Shown here piece after piece: positions 1-6,598 of a DNA stretch of 7,892 nucleotides; positions within the stretch are counted from its first letter, which is position 1, and each line of letters opens with the position of its first letter. A program made the position numbers and the translations under genes. The stretch is taken from the NCBI GenBank assembly GCA_946479915.1, contig CAMLHR010000047.1:1-7892 (forward strand), written 5' to 3'. Below the pieces are notes generated by a model. The model did not search any database, was not told where the DNA came from, and worked only from the letters and a program-made list of their open reading frames with translations. Source of the DNA: an uncultured Lysobacter sp. Lineage in GTDB: Bacteria > Pseudomonadota > Gammaproteobacteria > Xanthomonadales > Xanthomonadaceae.

Positions 1-297
1 TGATCCAACATTGCGGTACAACAGCTTCAACCCGCGAACGGCTACTTTGCCTCGAGCCTCAAGCACGCTTCCTTCCGCTAGTTCGTCTAGATACTTTGTA
101 ATTCTGCCGCCCAAAATTGCCGCGGCGACGCTGGCGAGCACCTGAAGAATTACGACGACTTGAGCCTGTTTCAATACAGCGCTAGTAACGAGCAAGCCGA
201 TAACTGCGACTAGGAGAAGTACATTCCAAGGATCAAAGATTGCGATCCAAAATTGCCGCCATGCGCGACGAATTGGTCCCGACTGCATCTCGTCCAT
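1..297 (-). CDS. Unrecognised two-helix membrane protein, N-terminal part (runs off left edge)
   Basis: An open frame of 99 codons runs without a stop from an ATG at 297 down to base 1, so the C-terminus lies outside the window. The predicted protein begins MDEMQSGPIRRAWRQFW. It has one hydrophobic helix at about residues 25-42 (WNVLLLVAVIGLLVTSAVL), a very short connector, and a second at about 47-63 (VVVILQVLASVAAAILG). A charged amphipathic stretch rich in K, R, E and D follows, probably helical and cytoplasmic. A helical hairpin with both ends inside is the simplest topology given the Arg-rich N-terminus. A GGGGGAT purine run upstream could serve as ribosome binding site; an alternative ATG lies at 288. 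Codon use is less GC-biased than in the core genes, as expected for island cargo. I do not recognise a family. A membrane-anchored effector of a defence or competition locus is possible but unsupported. Confidence 0.6.
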   Translation of the reverse strand, partial: MDEMQSGPIRRAWRQFWIAIFDPWNVLLLVAVIGLLVTSAVLKQAQVVVILQVLASVAAAILGGRITKYLDELAEGSVLEARGKVAVRGLKLLYRNVGS

Positions 298-367
298 GTG
301 CCCTATCCCCCAACCGTGGCCTGTAAGCCTAGCTCGCCACGCTTGCCGTGCTAAACTTCTGCCACTG

Positions 368-385
368 AGTAAGTCATAACTTACT
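368..385. repeat. Perfect 7-bp inverted repeat next to the att crossover
   Basis: The arms AGTAAGT (368-374) and ACTTACT (379-385) are perfect inverted repeats separated by CATA. They lie 17 bases from the first base of tRNA homology, in the most AT-rich part of the window. Positions like this commonly hold recombinase, excisionase or host-factor binding sites in tRNA-integrating elements; that function is inferred. There is no T-run on either side, so a rho-independent terminator is unlikely. Confidence 0.4.
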
Positions 386-402
386 GATTTTAAAGCACTT
401 TA

Positions 403-460
403 CTTGAAAACCGGCGTGGCAGCGATGCCACCGTGGGTTCGAATCCCACCCCCTCCGCCA
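403..460 (+). tRNA. 3' fragment of tRNA-Ser(UGA), island attachment site
   Basis: The fragment begins in the anticodon loop (CTTGAAA at 403-409, anticodon TGA at 405-407). It continues through the 3' anticodon stem (ACCGG, 410-414), a long variable arm with a GTGGC/GCCAC stem (416-420 and 427-431), a T arm with GTGGG, loop TTCGAAT and CCCAC (433-449), the acceptor 3' strand CCCCTCC (450-456), discriminator G and an encoded CCA (458-460). The long variable arm plus UGA anticodon identify serine. The 5' partners are missing: no GGAGGGG acceptor strand, no D arm, and the five bases before the loop (CTTTA) cannot pair with ACCGG. It therefore cannot fold as a tRNA and should be non-functional. 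It is probably the att core left after site-specific integration, with the crossover in or near the anticodon loop. The chromosomal gene ybjN-1 ends 6 bases further on, on the opposite strand. Confidence 0.88.
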
Positions 461-466
461 GCGGCC

Positions 467-937
467 TCAGTAGCCGATATGCGCCTCGAACTCGGTCACC
501 ATCGCGGCCCACAGCTGCATGTAGCGCGCCACCTGGGCGTCGCTGCTGCCCGCCGACAGGTCCAGGTCGAGCTCGATGAACGGATCGTCGACGTCGTCCA
601 GCCAGACCTTGCCGTAGCGCACCGCGGTGTTCCAGTCGTTGACGGCTTCCAGGGTCATGCCCTCGTCCAGGTCGTAGCCGGACCGGAACTGGATGGAGGT
701 GCAGCGGCCGTCGTCGTCGCAGCCGTACATGATGACCTGGAACCGCGTGTCGTCGAAATGCGCGATGACCATCGGGTCGCCGGAGGCATCGCTCGTCGTC
801 TCGATGTCGGTGGCCCCGACGCCGCGCAGGGCCGCCGAGACCTCGTTCGCGTCGATCGTGTCGCGGACGGCCGCGCCGGCGGCCGGCGCGGCCAGCAGGC
901 CGGCGGCCAGTGCCAGGCCGATGTATCGCTTCTGCAT
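467..937 (-). CDS. Secreted YbjN-domain protein, copy 1
   Basis: A 156-residue protein with a Sec signal peptide (MQKRYIGLALAAGLLAAPAA, cleavage probably near AGA-A). The mature part matches the YbjN domain as found in Xanthomonadaceae. It has a central DWN motif, then a strand with WLDDVDDPFIELDLDLSAG and a terminal helix. Two cysteines in GCDDDGRC could form a periplasmic disulfide. Molecular function is unknown; YbjN of enterobacteria has been linked to stress and motility phenotypes, but that role should not be transferred to this secreted relative. A frame-compatible GTG lies 9 bases upstream (946), but the ATG at 937 has AAGG at a proper distance and is preferred. It follows its paralog on the same strand after 68 bases, so the two may be co-transcribed, and it ends close to the tRNA fragment. 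Confidence 0.85.
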   Translation of the reverse strand: MQKRYIGLALAAGLLAAPAAGAAVRDTIDANEVSAALRGVGATDIETTSDASGDPMVIAHFDDTRFQVIMYGCDDDGRCTSIQFRSGYDLDEGMTLEAVNDWNTAVRYGKVWLDDVDDPFIELDLDLSAGSSDAQVARYMQLWAAMVTEFEAHIGY

Positions 938-942
938 CGTAA

Positions 943-950
943 TCACCTTC
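943..950 (-). promoter_or_regulatory. Ribosome binding site that fixes the start of YbjN copy 1
   Basis: On the minus strand the sequence GAAGGTGA lies just before the ATG at 937, with 8 bases between AAGG and the ATG. The alternative GTG start at 946 lies inside this motif, which argues against it. Confidence 0.6.
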
Positions 951-968
951 AGTGGTGGGTGGTCGCTA

Positions 969-991
969 CCGCATGACTGACGTCAATGCGG
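969..991. repeat. Imperfect hairpin between the two ybjN-like genes
   Basis: CCGCATGAC (969-977) can pair with GTCAATGCGG (982-991) with a single bulged A, closing on a four-base TGAC loop. The perfect palindrome TGACGTCA (978-985) lies at its centre. It sits in the 68-base spacer between the stop of copy 2 and the start of copy 1. No T-run follows on either strand, so it is not a canonical terminator. It could be an mRNA-stabilising or processing hairpin, or an operator; neither is shown. Confidence 0.35.
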
Positions 992-1005
992 GACCCGGGC
1001 GGCCA

Positions 1006-1467
1006 CTAGAACCCGATGTGGTCCTGGAACTGCCCCATCAACGTGTCCCACAGCTGCAGGTAGCCGACGACCTGGGTGTCGGTCGAGCCTTCCGCCAGGT
1101 CCAGGTCCAGTTCCAGCCAGGGATCGCCTTCGTCGTCCATGTAGGCGTTGGTGTAGCGCATCCCTTCGTTCCAGGCGTTCATCGCGTCCGTCGTGGTGCC
1201 CGGATCGAGGTCGAAGCCGGCCTTGAACTGGATGGAGCCGCAGCGGCCGGCGTCGCAGTCGTACATGAAGACCGAGAAGTCCGACCCGGACGCGGTGCTG
1301 GTGACCATCGGGTCGCCCACCGCGTCCACGCCCACCGTGGCGCGATAGCCCGCGTCCTGGAGGATGCGTGCAAGCTCCGGCCCGTCCAGCGAAGTGATGT
1401 CCCTCGCGCCCGCCGGCGGCGCGACCATCAGTCCAAGGGCAACCGCCAGCATCGTCGTCCTGCGCAT
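1006..1467 (-). CDS. Secreted YbjN-domain protein, copy 2
   Basis: A 153-residue protein with a signal peptide (MRRTTMLAVALGLMVAPPAGA) and a YbjN domain. It carries AWNEGMRY followed by MDDEGDPWLELDLDLAEGS, the most conserved segment of the family. It is a clear paralog of the downstream gene: by eye about half the residues agree from DPMV to the shared C-terminus HIG(F/Y). Its CDAGRC motif is one residue shorter between the cysteines than CDDDGRC in copy 1. A strong purine-rich ribosome binding site (GAGGGG and AGGGG) directly precedes the ATG. The LysR gene ends 61 bases upstream on the same strand, so read-through is possible, but a separate promoter in the gap is also plausible. Function unknown; periplasmic location is inferred from the signal peptide and cysteine pair. 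Confidence 0.85.
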   Translation of the reverse strand: MRRTTMLAVALGLMVAPPAGARDITSLDGPELARILQDAGYRATVGVDAVGDPMVTSTASGSDFSVFMYDCDAGRCGSIQFKAGFDLDPGTTTDAMNAWNEGMRYTNAYMDDEGDPWLELDLDLAEGSTDTQVVGYLQLWDTLMGQFQDHIGF

Positions 1468-1497
1468 GACCCCTACCCCTCGCGTTGGTGGATGGCG

Positions 1498-1528
1498 ACA
1501 GTAGAGCCGGGGACGGGGCCGGAATCAA
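1498..1528 (-). promoter_or_regulatory. Weak candidate promoter for the ybjN-like pair
   Basis: Minus-strand reading gives TTGATT (1523-1528) as a -35 and TACTGT (1498-1503) as a -10, separated by 19 bases, which is longer than the usual 16-18. It lies in the gap between the LysR stop and the first ybjN-like gene. The match is poor and was chosen by eye only. Confidence 0.22.
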
Positions 1529-2464
1529 TCACCCCGGGCACCCGGCGCAATCCAGCCGGGACGCCTCGATCAGGGGGGGCAGCCGCTCGGCCAGGAAGTC
1601 GATGAAGACCCGGACGGCCGGCAGCATGCCGCGGCGCGAGGCGAACACGGCATGGCAGATGCCCTGGGGCAGGCGCCAGTGCGGCAGGACCACCTCGAGT
1701 TCGCCGCGGCGCACCGCGTCCGAGCAGAGCGTCTCCGGCAGCATCGTGATGCCCACGCCCTGCCTGGCCAGCGCCATCAGCATCGGGAAGTCGAAGCCGG
1801 CCACGCGCGGCTTGAGGTCGACGCGCACGTTCTCGCCGTCGGCGCCCTGCAGGTCCCAGCGTTGCCGCGCCTCGTCCTCGCCCATGGCGAGGGTGACGTG
1901 GTCGGCGAGGTCCGCCGGGCTCGCCGGGCGTCCCATGCCGTCGAGGTAGCGCGGGCTGGCGACCAGCAGTTCCTGGATCTGGCCGAACGTGCGCAGCACC
2001 AGGCTGCCGTCGTCGTCCAGGCGGTTGCGCACGCGGATCGCGACGTCGAACCCCTCGTTGATGATGTCCACCCGCCGGTTGCTCACGTGCAGCTGCACGC
2101 GCACGTGCGGGTACAGCGCGAGGAAATCCGGGAGCAGCTGCGGCACCTGCTGCTGCGCCAGCGACACCGGCACGCTTGCGCGCACGAGCCCGCGCGGCTC
2201 CGCGCTCAACCGCTCGACCACTTCCTGCGCGGCCTGGGCCTCCTCGAGCATCGACTGTGCGTGGCGGTACACGCTGGTGCCGACCTCGGTGACGGCGAAG
2301 CGCCGCGTCGAGCGTTGCAGCAGGCGCACGCCCATGTCCGATTCGAGCTGCGTGATGCGCCGGCTCAGCCGCGACTTGGGGATGCCGAGCGCGCGCTCCG
2401 CCGCCGCGAAGCCGCCGTGCTCGACCACCATGGCGAAGTAGTAGAGGTCGTTGAGGTCCTGCAT
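1529..2464 (-). CDS. LysR-family transcriptional regulator
   Basis: A 311-residue protein of normal LysR length. Residues 3-62 form the winged helix-turn-helix ([20 protein letters not shown], then [17 protein letters not shown] and [18 protein letters not shown]). A linker helix follows, and from about 90 to 297 a periplasmic-binding-protein-like effector domain with the [10 protein letters not shown] signature typical of the CrgA-like group. The start is taken at ATG 2464 ([10 protein letters not shown]); an upstream TTG at 2491 in frame would add nine residues that fall outside the family pattern. It is divergent from azoR with a 124-base spacer containing an 18-bp palindrome, the usual arrangement for a regulator that controls its neighbour and itself. 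A quinone, electrophile or oxidative signal is a reasonable guess for the effector, from context only. The C-terminal tail RLDCAGCPG carries a Cys pair of unknown significance. Confidence 0.93.
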   Translation of the reverse strand: MQDLNDLYYFAMVVEHGGFAAAERALGIPKSRLSRRITQLESDMGVRLLQRSTRRFAVTEVGTSVYRHAQSMLEEAQAAQEVVERLSAEPRGLVRASVPVSLAQQQVPQLLPDFLALYPHVRVQLHVSNRRVDIINEGFDVAIRVRNRLDDDGSLVLRTFGQIQELLVASPRYLDGMGRPASPADLADHVTLAMGEDEARQRWDLQGADGENVRVDLKPRVAGFDFPMLMALARQGVGITMLPETLCSDAVRRGELEVVLPHWRLPQGICHAVFASRRGMLPAVRVFIDFLAERLPPLIEASRLDCAGCPG

Positions 2465-2481
2465 GTCCGGGGCCCACCCTG

Positions 2482-2499
2482 CGTTCCACAAGCGGAACG
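2482..2499. promoter_or_regulatory. Palindrome in the LysR-azoR intergenic region, candidate LysR operator
   Basis: CGTTCC (2482-2487) and GGAACG (2494-2499) are perfect inverted 6-bp arms around ACAAGC. A further GCGTT at 2502-2506 repeats the left edge (2481-2485) at 21-bp spacing, two helical turns. T-N11-A pairs typical of LysR boxes are present but not centred on the dyad. The palindrome is 17 bases upstream of the LysR ATG, fitting autorepression, and about 90 bases upstream of the azoR ATG, fitting activation or repression of azoR. The binding role is inferred. Confidence 0.5.
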
Positions 2500-2588
2500 A
2501 TGCGTTGGATCAGAGCATGTTTATCCTGAATCCGCAACGGCATACGGTGTCTTCCGACGCGGCGCCGCCGCCATCCCGGATTCCCCCC

Positions 2589-3170
2589 ATGCACCTCCTC
2601 CACCTCGATGCCAGCGCCCTGGGCAGCGGCTCGGTCACCCGCGAACTTTCCGCGGCGATCGTGGCGCACCGGCAGGCCGCGGACCCCGGCCTCATCGTCA
2701 CCTATCGGGACCTGGATGCGGACCCGGTGCCGCACCTCACGGGCAAGGCGCTGACGAAGGAAGACCCCGCGGCCGCGGAGGCCGCCGAACGGCTGCTCGA
2801 ACAGTTCCTCGCGTCCGACACGATCGTGATCGGCGCGCCGATGTACAACTTCGGCATCCCCTCCACGCTCAAGGCGTGGATCGATCGCATCGCGGTGGCG
2901 GGCAGGACGTTCCGCTACACCGAGGCGGGACCGGAAGGCCTGGCCGGCGGCAAGCGGGTCGTGGTCGCCAGCGGGCGCGGCAGCGCGCTCGGCGACGGCC
3001 ATCCCGCGGACTTCCAGGAGGCGTACCTGCGCCACCTGTTCGGGTTCCTGGGTGTCGAGGACATCACCTTCGTCCGCGCCGAGGGCGTCGCGCTGTCGCC
3101 GCAGCACCGCGCCGCCGCCCTCGCCGCCGCCCACGCCGCGATCGCCGGACCCCTCCGCGCCGCCGCCTGA
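2589..3170 (+). CDS. azoR: FMN-dependent NADH-azoreductase
   Basis: A 193-residue flavodoxin-like protein of the AzoR family, which uses FMN and NAD(P)H for two-electron reduction of quinones and azo compounds in the cytoplasm. The N-terminal flavin phosphate loop is [10 protein letters not shown] (about 8-17). The FMN-binding signature [16 protein letters not shown] covers 85-99, followed by [15 protein letters not shown] (104-118), which closely parallels E. coli AzoR. SGRGS at 128-132 contributes to the flavin site, and FGFLG with the following strand completes the fold. The frame stays open upstream to 2451, but family alignment places the start at ATG 2589; no good Shine-Dalgarno is visible there. 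It is divergent from the LysR gene and converges on serS with only 24 bases between the stops and no visible terminator hairpin. The physiological substrate is more likely a quinone or electrophile than an azo dye. Confidence 0.93.
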   Translation: MHLLHLDASALGSGSVTRELSAAIVAHRQAADPGLIVTYRDLDADPVPHLTGKALTKEDPAAAEAAERLLEQFLASDTIVIGAPMYNFGIPSTLKAWIDRIAVAGRTFRYTEAGPEGLAGGKRVVVASGRGSALGDGHPADFQEAYLRHLFGFLGVEDITFVRAEGVALSPQHRAAALAAAHAAIAGPLRAAA

Positions 3171-3194
3171 GACGCCTTTTCAGCCACGGACGCC

Positions 3195-4545
<1,351 letters not shown>

Positions 4546-4580
4546 CCACGTCGTGAGGCCGGCCTGACGGGACGCCGTGG

Positions 4581-4586
4581 CAGAAT
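4581..4586 (+). promoter_or_regulatory. -10-like hexamer placed for a leaderless start of the TonB-domain gene
   Basis: CAGAAT (4581-4586) matches the -10 consensus at four of six positions and lies 7 bases before the ATG at 4594, where transcription would start. No Shine-Dalgarno precedes either this ATG or the one at 4585. No convincing -35 is seen at the right distance. Confidence 0.35.
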
Positions 4587-4593
4587 GCCGCGC

Positions 4594-5256
4594 ATGTCGT
4601 CCACGCCCCCCGCCTCCCGCGACCTGCCGCCGCCCGGCGACCGGTACGACTGGCTGCCCTCGCGGCGCGGCCTGCTGCTCGTCGCACTGGCGCTGGTGGC
4701 CGGGCTGGTGCTGTTCGCACTGGTCTGGCGCGGCGAGAGCGACGATTTCTATTCGGTCGAACCCGTGGCGCGGCCGTCGGCCGTGGACGAGTTCGAGCCG
4801 CTCCCGGCGCCGCTGCCCGCCAACCGCGACCGTGGCGCCAGCGGCATGGACGAACGCGAGCGCGAACGCGCGGCGGAGCGGGAACGCATGGCCGAGCTCG
4901 AACCGGAACCGCGGGTGCCCATCGAGATCATCGAAGCCCCGCCGCTGCCCGAGCCGGTGCCCACGCCGCCCGTGGCGACGCAGGCGCCCACGCCCATCGC
5001 CGGGCAGTCGCCCCCGCCGGACTACCCGCGCCGCGCGTTGCGCCGGGGCGACTCGGGCGTCGTGCTGCTGCGCGTGGACGTCGGTCCCGACGGCATCCCG
5101 ACCTCGGTGGGCATCGTGCGCAGCAGTCGTTCGCGCGACCTGGACCGCGCCGCGGTGGCCGCCGTCGAACGCTGGCGCTTCCGGCCCGCGCTGGCGGACG
5201 GACGGCCGGTGGCGGGGAGCGTGGATGTGCCGATCGAGTTCACGCCGCAGCGGTAG
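4594..5256 (+). CDS. Membrane-anchored TonB C-terminal-domain protein (energy transducer TonB family)
   Basis: A 220-residue protein with TonB architecture. It has a short cytoplasmic N-terminus, one inner-membrane helix (about 27-45, LLLVALALVAGLVLFALVW), and a long periplasmic linker rich in Pro, Glu and Arg (about 60-140). The linker includes a charged ERERERAAERERMAELEPEP stretch. The TonB C-terminal domain follows (about 141-220: PDYPRRALRRGDSGVVLLRV, then VGPDG, DLDRAAVAAVERWRFRPA). Such proteins transmit proton-motive force to outer-membrane receptors, or have specialised roles as one of several TonB paralogs. No exbB, exbD or receptor gene is nearby, so the partner is unknown. Two in-frame ATGs compete, 4585 and 4594; 4594 is chosen because a -10-like CAGAAT sits 7 bases upstream. 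The 3' end overlaps aroA on the opposite strand by 17 bases. Confidence 0.88.
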   Translation: MSSTPPASRDLPPPGDRYDWLPSRRGLLLVALALVAGLVLFALVWRGESDDFYSVEPVARPSAVDEFEPLPAPLPANRDRGASGMDERERERAAERERMAELEPEPRVPIEIIEAPPLPEPVPTPPVATQAPTPIAGQSPPPDYPRRALRRGDSGVVLLRVDVGPDGIPTSVGIVRSSRSRDLDRAAVAAVERWRFRPALADGRPVAGSVDVPIEFTPQR

Positions 5257-6598
5257 GGCCGGGATTCGGGATTCGGGATTCGGGAGTCGCGACGAGCGAA
5301 AAGCCCACGTGCTGCGCGACCTCCAGGAAGCCGGGGAAGGACGTGGCGACGTTTGCGGTGTCGTCGATGGTCACGGGTGCGCCGGCGACCTGGCCGGCGA
5401 CGGCGAAGGCCATGGCGATGCGGTGGTCGCCGCGGCTGTCGATCCGGCCGCCGGCGAGGGTGCCGCCGTGGATCGTCGCGCCATCGGGGGTCTCGTCGAC
5501 CTCGATGCCCAGCGCGCGCAGGCCGGTGGCCATCGCGGCGATCCGGTCGGATTCCTTCACCCGCAGTTCCGCCGCGCCGCGCACGACGGTGTCGCCGCGC
5601 GCGCAGGCGGCCGCCACGAACAGCACCGGGAACTCATCGATCATGTCGGCCACGTCGCCTTCCGGCACGACGACGCCGTGCAGCGGCGCATGGCGCACGA
5701 CCAGGTCCGCGACCGCCAGGCCACCGCGCTCGCTGCGCTCCGTCTCCTCGATGTCGGCGCCCATCGCGCGCAGCACCCGCAGCAGGCCCGTCCGCCGCGG
5801 GTCGACGCCGATGCCGCGCAGCACCAGGCGCGAGCCGGGCACCAGCGTCGCGGCGACGAGCAGGAATGCCGCGGAGGAGAAGTCCGCCGGGACCTCGACG
5901 TCCGTCGCGCGCAGGCGCGGGCGCCCGCGGACGCTGGCCTCGCCCGGCGCGAAACGTACCTGCGCGCCGAACGCCTGCAGCATCCGCTCGGTGTAGTCAC
6001 GCGTCGGCCTGGGCTCGCGCACGCAGGTGTCGCCCTCAGCCCGCAATCCCGCGAGCAGGACCGCGGACTTGACCTGCGCACTGGCAATCTCGCTTTCGAA
6101 TTCAATGGCTTGGAGCATGTTGTTGCCGCTGATTCTCAGTGGCGGGACGTCGCCCGGCGCGGCCTCGATCCGGGCGCCCATGCGCGCGAGCGGCGCGGTC
6201 ACGCGGCGCATCGGTCGCCGCGACAGCGACGCGTCGCCGACCAGCGTGCTGTCGAAGCGCTGTCCCGCGAGCAGGCCCGCGAGCAGCCGCATCGCCGTGC
6301 CCGAATTGCCGCAGTCGAGCGGCCCGTCGGGCGCATGCAACCCGTCCAGGCCCACGCCATGCACGATCCGCACGCCCGGCGACGGCGCCTCGATCCGCAC
6401 GCCCATGCGCGCGAACCCGTCGCAGGTCGCGCGGGTGTCCGCCCCCTCGAGGAACCCGTCGATGCGCGTGGTGCCCTCCGCGATCGCCGCGAGCATGACC
6501 GCGCGGTGCGACACCGACTTGTCGCCCGGGATCGCCGGGGACCCGTGCAACGCCGCGCCGCGCGACGCGACCCAGGCATCGCGGCGCGGCTCAGCCAT
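5240..6598 (-). CDS. aroA: 3-phosphoshikimate 1-carboxyvinyltransferase (EPSP synthase)
   Basis: A 452-residue EPSP synthase, the penultimate step to chorismate: phosphoenolpyruvate plus shikimate 3-phosphate. Visible signatures are PGDKSVSHR (24-32, substrate-binding Lys, Ser and Arg), [11 protein letters not shown] (96-106, phosphoenolpyruvate site), [13 protein letters not shown] (121-133), [13 protein letters not shown] (173-185), DMIDEFP (318-324, catalytic Asp), ELRVKESDR (344-352) and DHRIAMAF (391-398). The GDKS-SH and SAQVKSA forms place it nearer the Bacillus/Agrobacterium-type sequences than E. coli AroA, as is normal in Xanthomonadaceae. The ATG overlaps the serC stop by 8 bases (ATGGCTGA), so it is probably translationally coupled downstream of serC. 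The final residues (about 439-452, [13 protein letters not shown]) are encoded by a GGGATTC heptamer repeat and by the end of the opposite-strand TonB-domain gene; this is an unusual, probably dispensable tail. Confidence 0.97.
   Translation of the reverse strand: MAEPRRDAWVASRGAALHGSPAIPGDKSVSHRAVMLAAIAEGTTRIDGFLEGADTRATCDGFARMGVRIEAPSPGVRIVHGVGLDGLHAPDGPLDCGNSGTAMRLLAGLLAGQRFDSTLVGDASLSRRPMRRVTAPLARMGARIEAAPGDVPPLRISGNNMLQAIEFESEIASAQVKSAVLLAGLRAEGDTCVREPRPTRDYTERMLQAFGAQVRFAPGEASVRGRPRLRATDVEVPADFSSAAFLLVAATLVPGSRLVLRGIGVDPRRTGLLRVLRAMGADIEETERSERGGLAVADLVVRHAPLHGVVVPEGDVADMIDEFPVLFVAAACARGDTVVRGAAELRVKESDRIAAMATGLRALGIEVDETPDGATIHGGTLAGGRIDSRGDHRIAMAFAVAGQVAGAPVTIDDTANVATSFPGFLEVAQHVGFSLVATPESRIPNPGPTAAA
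5261..5288. repeat. Tandem heptamer repeat (GGGATTC x3, GGGAGTC)
   Basis: Three perfect GGGATTC units (5261-5267, 5268-5274, 5275-5281) are followed by a degenerate unit GGGAGTC (5282-5288). Short GGGATTC/GAATCCC tandem elements are, from memory, widely dispersed between genes in Xanthomonadaceae. Here the repeat follows the TonB-domain stop on the plus strand but lies inside the aroA reading frame on the minus strand, where it is read as PESRIPNP. Because the unit is 7 bases, each gain or loss of a unit changes the aroA frame. Confidence 0.85.

Larger units (their letters stand above)
1..402. mobile_element. Terminal segment of an integrated island or prophage at tRNA-Ser
   Basis: This stretch ends exactly where homology to a tRNA-Ser 3' half begins (403). 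Its GC content is about 51% by hand count, against roughly 65-70% for the rest of the window, and the final 42 bases drop to about 33%. No 5' half of the tRNA is present, so the fragment at 403-460 is best read as the displaced attachment-site copy. The tRNA reads on the plus strand and its 3' end faces the chromosome, so the element must lie to the left and the reconstituted tRNA should be at its far end. No integrase gene is visible in the window. The class of element (integrative conjugative element, prophage or satellite) cannot be told. The interpretation is an inference; the fragment and the composition break are seen directly. Confidence 0.72.

Noticed and set aside
360..460. Group I intron in the anticodon loop of a tRNA, with 360-402 as the intron 3' end
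   Set aside because: Such introns end in G immediately before the splice site; here the base before the loop is A and an unrelated membrane-protein gene starts about 100 bases upstream on the other strand. Island insertion explains the composition change better, though a large upstream sequence would settle it.
404..976. Plus-strand frame of 190 codons beginning inside the tRNA fragment
   Set aside because: It starts inside a tRNA remnant and runs antisense to the ybjN-like gene, which has a signal peptide, a ribosome binding site and family motifs.
1473..3134. A 553-codon open frame on the minus strand and a 543-codon frame on the plus strand (1652-3283) across the LysR and azoR genes
   Set aside because: Both are high-GC shadows of two well-supported genes in other frames; the predicted proteins are Arg/Gly/Ala/Pro-rich and show no domain.
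3171..3194. Bidirectional terminator between azoR and serS
   Set aside because: The 24-base gap contains a short T-run (CCTTTTC) but no inverted repeat able to form a stem.
5261..5288. Short CRISPR-like array
   Set aside because: The 7-base units are directly contiguous with no spacers; it is a simple tandem repeat.
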